64,000 nucleotides of DNA from Aliivibrio sifiae (GTDB lineage Bacteria; Pseudomonadota; Gammaproteobacteria; Enterobacterales; Vibrionaceae). Position 1 is the stretch's first letter. Every line of letters starts with the position of its first letter. Shown piece by piece: positions 57,642 to 64,000 of the stretch. The translations under genes were made by a program, and so were the position numbers. The notes below the pieces were generated by a model. The model had not been told where the DNA came from. It was given only the letters and a program-made list of their open reading frames with translations, and made no database searches. Location of the stretch: NCBI RefSeq assembly GCF_002954705.1, contig NZ_MSCO01000002.1:1168956-1232955 (forward strand), written 5' to 3'.

Positions 57642-58145
57642 CTATATCGTTTCTAAATACGTTAAATACAAACGCGCATCAAATTCTAATTGATGATAAT
57701 CAGGCTCCATATGGCAACACAATGCATAAAACGCTTTGTTATGATCCTTCTCTTTGATGTGCGCTAACTCATGCACCACAAGCATTTTCAATAAAGGTTC
57801 AGGCGCTTTACGAAATACGCTAGAAATACGTATCTCATTTTTCGCTTTCAATTTATTGCCATGAATACGCGAAACAAACGTATGTAAGCCTAACGCATTA
57901 TTCACTATATGTATCTTAGGGTCATACACCACTTTGCTTAAAGGAGATGACTTTTTAATGTACTTATTCTTTAACGCTTGAGTGTAATCAAACAATGCTT
58001 TTTCTGACGTAATGTCATGCATAGTTGGGTATTTATTTTTCACCCATTCCGCTAGCTTCCCATTCGCTACCATAGGCTCAACTTGTGCCAAAATATGCTC
58101 AGGGTAACCTTGTAAATATCGCAGTTTAGTCATGGTTTTGTTCAT
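57642..58145 (-). CDS. ygjP: YgjP family zinc metallohydrolase
   Basis: 167-residue protein matching E. coli YgjP in length and layout. The zinc-protease motif HExxH is visible in VVHELAHIKEKDHNKAFY, with the downstream CCHMEPDYHQLEFDARL segment conserved. The N-terminal KLRYLQGYPEHILAQVEPMV is typical. Family members are related to WLM/SprT-like metallopeptidases; the substrate is unknown. The start could also be the second Met four residues later. Confidence 0.88.
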   Translation of the reverse strand: MNKTMTKLRYLQGYPEHILAQVEPMVANGKLAEWVKNKYPTMHDITSEKALFDYTQALKNKYIKKSSPLSKVVYDPKIHIVNNALGLHTFVSRIHGNKLKAKNEIRISSVFRKAPEPLLKMLVVHELAHIKEKDHNKAFYALCCHMEPDYHQLEFDARLYLTYLETI

Positions 58146-58246
58146 GATCTCATTTTACTTATGATGCACTATTGTACCTTACTTTCTTTATCGCTACTCT
58201 ACCCACTCTTCTTTCTTCACCTTCTATATCTAACCAAAGGACTGCT

Positions 58247-58531
58247 ATGAATTTTCGTCGCTCAATTGCTCACTCCATAAATCAAATAAAAACAGCAATT
58301 AGTGAAGTGATTGAATTTCAGTCTCGCATTTGGGTAATCAACATTCACGAAGGAACCTTAAATGATGAATCTTTCATTATTAATGAAGATAACTTTCAAG
58401 AGCCAATGCAATGGATGGTAAAGAGACAATATACTTCTGAGATGATAGAAAAAGTAGATGCGATGAAACGATCTCAAATCGTGGTATTGATGCTTAATAA
58501 CGTAGAGCATAGATTAATGCGAGTAAAATAA
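58247..58531 (+). CDS. Hypothetical small protein
   Basis: 94 residues from the ATG at 58247, supported by AAGGA nine bases upstream; the open frame extends 25 codons further but without a ribosome-binding site. Soluble and mostly helical (AHSINQIKTAISEVIEFQSR, TSEMIEKVDAMKRSQIVVLM). I do not recognise the family. A terminator follows directly. Confidence 0.65.
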   Translation: MNFRRSIAHSINQIKTAISEVIEFQSRIWVINIHEGTLNDESFIINEDNFQEPMQWMVKRQYTSEMIEKVDAMKRSQIVVLMLNNVEHRLMRVK

Positions 58532-58562
58532 AAAAGGCCTTTATTTCTAAAGACCTTTATAG
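58531..58562. terminator. Terminator between the hypothetical and cytochrome b561 genes
   Basis: AAAGGCCTTTA pairs with TAAAGACCTTT (one mismatch) around TTTC. It lies between two convergent genes and can serve both. Confidence 0.7.
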
Positions 58563-58579
58563 TGCCGTTTTTTCTAATA

Positions 58580-59128
58580 TTACATTGCTTTCAAAGATCT
58601 ATTACTTTTTATCATTCTATCAAACAGATTGTTTTTTCGAACATAATGATGGTAGCAAGCCGCTATAATATGAATTAGCACACTACATGCTAATGCAATA
58701 CACCCCACCCGATGAACCATAAAAAAGAATTGATTAATCACGAGTTCTTCAACCATATTATCGATACTAAATAACCAGAAAAATAGATACGGGCTTTCTA
58801 ACATCAGATAACCAGAAATAAAAACAATGAACATTAAGAAGTACAATAGTGCATGCATAAAATGTGCAATATTCGCTTCTGTCATATTATTATGTTTGAC
58901 CGCCTTAACTGCTGGACGAAAATAAGACCAGAGCCAGCGAACAACAAACAAAATGGTTCCCACCGTTGCTAATGACATATTCATAATTGATAACGTATAA
59001 AACAATTCTTTATCGCTATTAATAACCAAATGCATAACATAGCCTGCGATGGTGGCATAAATAATAATAACAGCCATAACCCAATGCAATATTTGACTAA
59101 AACGATCATAAGAAGTTTGTAAGTTCAT
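58580..59128 (-). CDS. Cytochrome b561 family protein
   Basis: 182-residue di-haem b-type membrane cytochrome with four membrane segments. Likely haem-ligand His residues are in QILHWVMAVI, YVMHLVIN, HFMHALLYF and MVHRVGCIALACSVLIHIIA. Such proteins transfer electrons from ubiquinol, for example to superoxide, or supply haproteins in the envelope. I start at the ATG at 59128 because AGAGGC lies just before it; an ATG five codons upstream lacks one. It lies 62 bases downstream of gbpA's neighbourhood but each gene has its own spacing; co-transcription with gbpA is possible. Confidence 0.86.
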   Translation of the reverse strand: MNLQTSYDRFSQILHWVMAVIIIYATIAGYVMHLVINSDKELFYTLSIMNMSLATVGTILFVVRWLWSYFRPAVKAVKHNNMTEANIAHFMHALLYFLMFIVFISGYLMLESPYLFFWLFSIDNMVEELVINQFFFMVHRVGCIALACSVLIHIIAACYHHYVRKNNLFDRMIKSNRSLKAM

Positions 59129-59190
59129 ATAGCCTCTTTGCAAAAATTGGCCATATTAAAAAATACGGCCAATAATGATATCTATTTTAG

Positions 59191-60663
59191 TTAGATCTTA
59201 CCCCAAGCCAATGGCCAGTCAGAACCAACGCCAGGTGCAAAGTTCGTTGCCGTTTCTGACCACTGAACACAGTAACCAGAATAAGGGAATGCTTTACATT
59301 GATAGATAGCACCATCTTCTGCTAATACTTTAGTTCCTGCTTCGTAATTTTTTACGTTTTCAGGGAACACAAAATCATAATCACCCGCAGGTGGTGGAGT
59401 TTGCTCTTCCATCAAATGGAAATTAGATGTTGTTTGCTCAATTAGCTCGCCTTCCGTATTTTTGATACGAGAAATAAGCATGTGATGACCTTCTTCTGAT
59501 TTAGATAAAGTCATAACTACTGGTTCAACATCGCCATCTTTTAAATTAACAACAGCATTAGAAAGAGCTTCTCTTGCGTGGTTATATACCGTTAGCTCAA
59601 CATTCATATCACCTACTGCATACAGAGTAAGGTCTAATTCAGTCGCCTCATCACCAATCATATACATAGATTCTAGACCTTGAATATCTAGCTCATACGT
59701 TGGTTCAGGCGTCTCAATTTGGTAACCAATCTCAACATTCTTCAGGCCGCTGCCCGCTTTCAAATATACAGGGTTTGAGCCATATACAGGAACAAACTCA
59801 CCTTTTTCATTTAGCTGACCAGCACCAATATTTGATTGCTCTTGATTGATCTTAGTTGCCAATGCATGAGTCCAGTTATTTGCTTGACCTTGAGTTGCGT
59901 TATCAATAACTAAACGTGTTGATAATGCGGAGTTCTCACCAGATGCATCAAATACACGCGTATAAACCTCATCACCCACGTTTAAATCACGAGTTGGATT
60001 AATTTGACCGCCTTGAGTCCAAGTAGGATCAACCACACCACCGTCACCTTCAAATTTAACATCGATTACGTTATAGAATGCCGCAGCGGTATCGCCCACA
60101 TCCCAAACGGCAAGGATTACTTGGTAACCTTCACGCTCAGGAACAACACAGTCATGAGAGAATGTTTGTGGATATACAGGAGGCTTTTCCATGTTGTATT
60201 CAAGTTCACAGAATGGAGTCAAATCAAAAGAATCACGCGTCAATACAGCATTTTGATTCCAGTTCTGTTTTGTCATGTAATATTTCCACGTTTTAGTTAC
60301 GTGGTTTGCCGTAAATGTCCACTCAAACGTTTGTTGGCCTGCCGTTATCGGACGCTTTACCCAACGATCAGACGTTTGTTCATTTAATTCTGAAAATTGC
60401 GGTAAACCTGCACTTGCGATCTGGCCATCAGCAGGACCTTTTTCAGGAAATCCGTCGTCGCCTTCAACACTTTGTGGTTCCCACTGCACAGAGCCACAAT
60501 TTGTATTCTTTTCTTGAGTATCAGACGTTGGAAATTTACATAAAGCTGCACGCGAAGCAGCAATACCATCGTTTGTTTCAGAAACATAACCATGGGCAGA
60601 AACACCCGTGCTAGCCGCTATTAACGACAACGCAAATAGCGTTTTTGTTGAGCATTTGTTCAT
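59191..60663 (-). CDS. gbpA: GbpA, chitin-binding lytic polysaccharide monooxygenase (AA10)
   Basis: 490-residue secreted colonisation factor and LPMO. The signal peptide ends at VSA, so mature His24 (HGYVSE) becomes the N-terminal copper ligand; the second His is in [13 protein letters not shown]. The AA10 domain (about 24-210) is followed by two bacterial-surface-binding domains and a C-terminal CBM73/CBM5-like chitin-binding module ([28 protein letters not shown]). The length matches V. cholerae GbpA (485). I start at the ATG at 60663, which has AAGGA six bases upstream; an in-frame ATG at 60669 abuts the same site and is too close. Confidence 0.95.
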   Translation of the reverse strand: MNKCSTKTLFALSLIAASTGVSAHGYVSETNDGIAASRAALCKFPTSDTQEKNTNCGSVQWEPQSVEGDDGFPEKGPADGQIASAGLPQFSELNEQTSDRWVKRPITAGQQTFEWTFTANHVTKTWKYYMTKQNWNQNAVLTRDSFDLTPFCELEYNMEKPPVYPQTFSHDCVVPEREGYQVILAVWDVGDTAAAFYNVIDVKFEGDGGVVDPTWTQGGQINPTRDLNVGDEVYTRVFDASGENSALSTRLVIDNATQGQANNWTHALATKINQEQSNIGAGQLNEKGEFVPVYGSNPVYLKAGSGLKNVEIGYQIETPEPTYELDIQGLESMYMIGDEATELDLTLYAVGDMNVELTVYNHAREALSNAVVNLKDGDVEPVVMTLSKSEEGHHMLISRIKNTEGELIEQTTSNFHLMEEQTPPPAGDYDFVFPENVKNYEAGTKVLAEDGAIYQCKAFPYSGYCVQWSETATNFAPGVGSDWPLAWGKI

Positions 60664-61311
60664 TATCATTCCTTAAAATTATAATTGTATTATTCATATC
60701 ACACAGCTAATTGACTGTATTAACAACAATACAAACCAAGCCTCCCTGACTCCTAAAAAGATCAAAAGGGAATGTCTTATTATTTATTTTTAAAATTAAT
60801 AAGCTTACTGCGTGAGTTGTGGAATGTAGTCGAAAGCATAAATAAACACGACTAATATTGACATAAAATGGAAGTCAAATCACAAAAGAAAAAAAGCTAA
60901 ATCATTGTAAACAAAGGATAAAATAACAACCAAACGAATATATTAAACAAAGTTAATTCACGTAACGAATAAACAACCGGCGAATAATCAGAAACTAAAT
61001 ACTTATGCAGTAACATAAATGTCAATATCCAAAAATAAGAATACTATCGAATAAGTTAATGTTATCACTCAAAAATTTAATAACATTGCAGCAACAATAA
61101 AGGCTGTCTTTCTGTTTAAATAGTGAACTAAAGCATATTTATGACATTACAAAAACGATCGAAACGACAAAGCTCATAACCTTTTATTTACTAAGGTTAC
61201 TATTCTGTGACAATAACAAAAAAAGTTACTCAATAACTATCGAATAAGACACTGTGTTTCACAGTAAATCTTGCTCATCAGAAACAATTCATCGTTAGAA
61301 TGGAGCTCAAC
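60664..61311. promoter_or_regulatory. Long divergent intergenic region gbpA / DASS symporter
   Basis: 648 AT-rich bases without a convincing gene. A 13-base direct repeat ACTATCGAATAAG occurs at 61043-61055 and 61236-61248. A perfect palindrome ACTGTGTTTCACAGT lies at 61251-61265, close to the symporter start. Promoters of both genes must be here; the palindrome is a plausible operator. Confidence 0.55.
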
Positions 61312-62700
61312 ATGCACAAAAACGAACATCTGCCTTTACCCACCAATACCAAGGAATGGTTTCTAAATAAAAATAGCCTTATCATTCTTTTTGATATTAT
61401 TCTTTTTGCCCTTCTATATCATTTCTTACCCTTTGAAAGAGAGGTTGTTCTTGGTTTAAGTATTTTAGTTTTTGTTGCTATTTTATGGCTTACCGAAGCG
61501 CTACACGTCAGTATTACCGCATTACTCGTCCCTCTTCTCGCTGTTGCTTTTAGTATTTTTGATACGGCTAAAGCCTTAAGTAATTTCTCTAATCCAATTA
61601 TCTTCTTATTTCTTGGGGGATTTGCTCTTGCTGCCGCTCTGCATCGACAAGAACTAGATAAAGTCATTGCAGATAAAGTATTAGTTCTAGCCAAAGGAAA
61701 AATGAGTACTGCGGTTTATATGCTTTTTGGTGTCACCGCCGGTCTATCCATGTGGATAAGTAACACAGCCACCACAGCAATGATGTTGCCACTGGTTTTA
61801 GGTGTGCTAAGTAAAGTAAACTCAAAAACAGGCCATAATACGTATGTATTTGTTCTTTTAGGAATCGCTTACTGTGCAAGTATCGGCGGAATTTCAACCA
61901 TTGTTGGTAGCCCACCGAATGCTATTGCAGCAGCCGAAGTTGGCTTAAGTTTTACTGATTGGATGGCCTTTGGCGTACCTGTCACCCTTATATTATTACC
62001 AGTGACTGTTGCTCTGTTATACGTAATGCTAAAACCAAACCTCAATGAAGTATTTGAACTTAACCATGAACCTGTAACGTGGGATAAAGGTAAAATCGTA
62101 ACTCTAATGATCTTTGGTCTTACGGTTACTTTGTGGATTTTCAGCAAGCCAATTAATGCGATGTTAGGCGGATTCTCGAAATTCGACACCTTAGTTGCAC
62201 TAATGGCTATCGTCTTACTTGGCTTCTCTCGAGTCGTTCATTGGAAAGACGTTGAAAAAACCACAGACTGGGGCGTTCTACTATTATTTGGCGGTGGTAT
62301 TTGCTTAAGTAACATCTTAAAAGCAACAGGGACAAGCAGCTTCTTAGCACACAGCCTTAGCGATATTTTATCTCAAGCTGGGATTCTATTTACCATACTA
62401 ACCGTTGCCGCCTTCGTTGTATTCTTAACAGAGTTTGCAAGTAATACAGCAAGTGCTGCATTATTGATCCCTGTATTTGCGAGCGTAGCAGAGGTGCTTG
62501 GTATCTCTCCTGTTGTGTTATCTGCCATGATAGCTATCTCAGCCTCATGTGCCTTTATGCTACCAGTTGCAACACCACCTAACGCCATTGTATTCGGCTC
62601 TGGTCACATAAAACAATCAGAGATGATGCGTGTAGGGGTTTACCTAAACTTAGTGTGTATTGTTATCTTAACTGCGTTTGCTTCTATCTTCTGGGCGTAA
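61312..62700 (+). CDS. DASS/SLC13-family divalent anion:Na+ symporter
   Basis: 462-residue inner-membrane transporter with about 12 membrane segments. Two SNT-type substrate/Na+ motifs are visible: [18 protein letters not shown] in the first half and [18 protein letters not shown] in the second. The [10 protein letters not shown] and [18 protein letters not shown] segments complete the inverted repeats. Family substrates include C4-dicarboxylates, citrate and sulphate; the substrate here is unknown. I start at the ATG at 61312 since GGAG lies six bases upstream; an ATG at 61300 precedes that site. Confidence 0.88.
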   Translation: MHKNEHLPLPTNTKEWFLNKNSLIILFDIILFALLYHFLPFEREVVLGLSILVFVAILWLTEALHVSITALLVPLLAVAFSIFDTAKALSNFSNPIIFLFLGGFALAAALHRQELDKVIADKVLVLAKGKMSTAVYMLFGVTAGLSMWISNTATTAMMLPLVLGVLSKVNSKTGHNTYVFVLLGIAYCASIGGISTIVGSPPNAIAAAEVGLSFTDWMAFGVPVTLILLPVTVALLYVMLKPNLNEVFELNHEPVTWDKGKIVTLMIFGLTVTLWIFSKPINAMLGGFSKFDTLVALMAIVLLGFSRVVHWKDVEKTTDWGVLLLFGGGICLSNILKATGTSSFLAHSLSDILSQAGILFTILTVAAFVVFLTEFASNTASAALLIPVFASVAEVLGISPVVLSAMIAISASCAFMLPVATPPNAIVFGSGHIKQSEMMRVGVYLNLVCIVILTAFASIFWA

Positions 62701-62722
62701 TTAAGACCGCTAAAAACAACAA

Positions 62723-62756
62723 CGGCCTCTGTTAAACACAGAGGCCGCATTTTTTA
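62723..62756 (+). terminator. Terminator of the DASS symporter gene
   Basis: CGGCCTCTGT pairs perfectly with ACAGAGGCCG around a five-base loop and is followed by ATTTTTTA. Confidence 0.92.
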
Positions 62757-62776
62757 CGGTGGTTAGTCATTATCGA

Positions 62777-63724
62777 TTAATGCCAAAATTCATCATTCGG
62801 ATCATTCTCTTCGCACCATTCTTTTACCGACCTTGCATTTAAATACGATTGCAAACCATCAAACAAAGCAAAAGCCATAGGGCCACCTAAATGCTCAAAC
62901 TCATCAAAGAATGCATCTTCTTGTTCAACCAATGCACCTAGATTAATGCACTGATTTTTAATCGCCCATTCTATTGCTTTAGGCTGAGCGACCATACCAT
63001 CAATTGATACAGGCACTAAAGGCAGTGTTTGAACCGTTTGATTTGATAATTCAGACTCTGCAATATCGGCCTTATCCTGCTCTTGGTTTAAGACTTCATT
63101 AATAATGGTATTACGGTCTCTGCTTGAAATGTTTCGATTTAACTCAGCAATACGTAAAGCATAAGCAAAACGCTCAGAACCAACGATTTCAATTAAGGTT
63201 TCAAGTAAGACAAGATCCAACGACAATGCTTTCACATGGTATTCAATACACGCTTGAATACTCAAATAACGCACACCATTAAACTCATAACCACAACTTT
63301 CATCATACCCATCAAGCGGTTCACCATCGACAGCAATATTCCAACCAACATACTCAACTCGCTCTTTTGCGATTTCATACATCGGCCATGCACTTTTACC
63401 AAACCCTTCCAAGATAGCACCGTGAAACTCTGAGTCTTCTAACTCTTCTTTTGTCCACTGTAACCCTATACCTAAATGTTTAGCATATTTGTTCATTAAG
63501 GCATGTTTAATGTTATCTCGAAATGACCAGATAGATTCAACCACACCACCCGTAGGTAAAGATAAGCACTCTTTACAAGCCGGTAACTCAATTGGCTGAT
63601 GCGATATTTGTGCAATTTGGTGGGATGACTTTGGAAAAGAAAGGAGATCAAACGAGGGCTCACCACAGAACCAACAGGCATGTCTGAGGTTAAAAGGAAT
63701 ATCAATAAGAGAGTAGTGAACCAT
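62777..63724 (-). CDS. Conserved hypothetical protein with N-terminal zinc ribbon
   Basis: 315-residue soluble protein of unknown function. The N-terminus has two Cys pairs (ACWFCGEP and PACKECLSL) spaced like a zinc ribbon or HNH-associated zinc site. The middle has YVGWNIAVDGEPLDGYDESC and the C-terminus is acidic (WCEENDPNDEFWH). No membrane segment or signal peptide. GGAAA precedes the ATG. I do not recognise the family beyond general similarity to vibrio proteins of unknown function. Confidence 0.75.
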   Translation of the reverse strand: MVHYSLIDIPFNLRHACWFCGEPSFDLLSFPKSSHQIAQISHQPIELPACKECLSLPTGGVVESIWSFRDNIKHALMNKYAKHLGIGLQWTKEELEDSEFHGAILEGFGKSAWPMYEIAKERVEYVGWNIAVDGEPLDGYDESCGYEFNGVRYLSIQACIEYHVKALSLDLVLLETLIEIVGSERFAYALRIAELNRNISSRDRNTIINEVLNQEQDKADIAESELSNQTVQTLPLVPVSIDGMVAQPKAIEWAIKNQCINLGALVEQEDAFFDEFEHLGGPMAFALFDGLQSYLNARSVKEWCEENDPNDEFWH

Positions 63725-63793
63725 AGGGTTTCCAAGCTAAAGAAGAAAACCCTATTTTACCCAATAATTTGCATTAAGAAAGAAAAGGTGTGA

Positions 63794-63916
63794 TTACTCT
63801 TTTTCTCTTAAAATACGGAATGTGTGTATTGCCATCGGAATTAACACAATCGCTAAAACAACGATTAAAAATTCCATAAATACCATGAATGAACTCTGAG
63901 AACCATTTAAGAACAT
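63794..63916 (-). CDS. Small membrane protein (40 residues), unknown
   Basis: A 40-codon frame starting at the ATG at 63916 with AGGG seven bases upstream. It encodes one clear membrane segment (FMEFLIVVLAIVLIPMAIHT) and a charged end (FRILREKE). Composition and ribosome-binding site argue for a real small protein. Directly upstream, at 63949, a frame reading in from the window edge ends (NQQETGNKLSLV, stop), which may be the end of an upstream gene co-transcribed with it. Confidence 0.5.
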   Translation of the reverse strand: MFLNGSQSSFMVFMEFLIVVLAIVLIPMAIHTFRILREKE

Positions 63917-64000
63917 CTCATTACCCTATGTTGTTTAAGCCATTACACCTAGACCAGAGACAGTTTATTTCCTGTTTCTTGTTGGTTTTTTATTGCAGAG

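Noticed and set aside
63949-64000. C-terminal end of a gene entering from the right edge (minus strand)
   Set aside because: Only 16 codons are visible (ending NQQETGNKLSLV); too short to support as a gene.
1-64000. tRNA, rRNA, CRISPR array, insertion sequence, integron or prophage
   Set aside because: I looked for these on both strands and saw no characteristic sequence or protein.

Overview
The window looks like a chromosomal segment of a Vibrionaceae bacterium, most likely the genus Aliivibrio (A. fischeri / A. logei group). This is inferred from the gene families (MARTX toxin, GbpA, aerobactin, DUF3087 and DUF3283 proteins, Vibrio-type chemoreceptors) and the AT-rich base composition, not from a database match. 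There are no rRNA or tRNA genes, CRISPR arrays, transposases or phage genes that I can recognise.

Region 1 (1-15.6 kb) is a complete MARTX toxin locus apart from the toxin's C-terminus. rtxH, rtxC and the giant rtxA run leftwards and rtxB, rtxD and rtxE run rightwards from a 584-base AT-rich divergent promoter region. The visible 2746 residues of RtxA contain the N-terminal repeats, a Rho-inactivation domain (RID) with its catalytic residues intact, and the first residues of an alpha/beta-hydrolase domain. RtxC would acylate the toxin; RtxB/RtxE (ABC ATPases) and RtxD (periplasmic adaptor) would export it through TolC, encoded elsewhere.

Region 2 (15.7-28.1 kb) starts with a DUF3087 membrane protein and a beta-hydroxyacid dehydrogenase. 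An alpha-glucan import and breakdown cluster follows: binding protein, two permeases, ATPase, a membrane-anchored protein of unknown function, a glycogen-debranching-type glucosidase, a GH13 cyclomaltodextrinase/neopullulanase-type enzyme and a LysR regulator. Both hydrolases lack signal peptides, so intact oligosaccharides are probably imported and then cut in the cytoplasm.

Region 3 (28.1-33.6 kb) holds two tandem paralogous chemoreceptors and an NfeD/SPFH membrane-protein pair. A scar of the nfeD 3' end lies between the receptors, showing that the receptor was duplicated together with its upstream DNA.

Region 4 (33.7-47.8 kb) is a full aerobactin system: iucABCD and iutA, a FhuCDB-type transporter, a candidate MFS exporter and a FhuF-type ferric reductase. 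Fur-box-like sequences precede iucA and the divergent fhuC/MFS pair.

Region 5 (47.8-64 kb) is mixed: a diguanylate cyclase, the RNA helicases dbpA and rhlE, an EmrD-type efflux pump, a broken diguanylate cyclase remnant with an in-frame deletion through its active site, a YebC-family protein, several small unknown proteins, a YgjP metalloprotease, a cytochrome b561, the chitin-binding LPMO GbpA, a DASS-family anion symporter and a conserved unknown zinc-ribbon protein.
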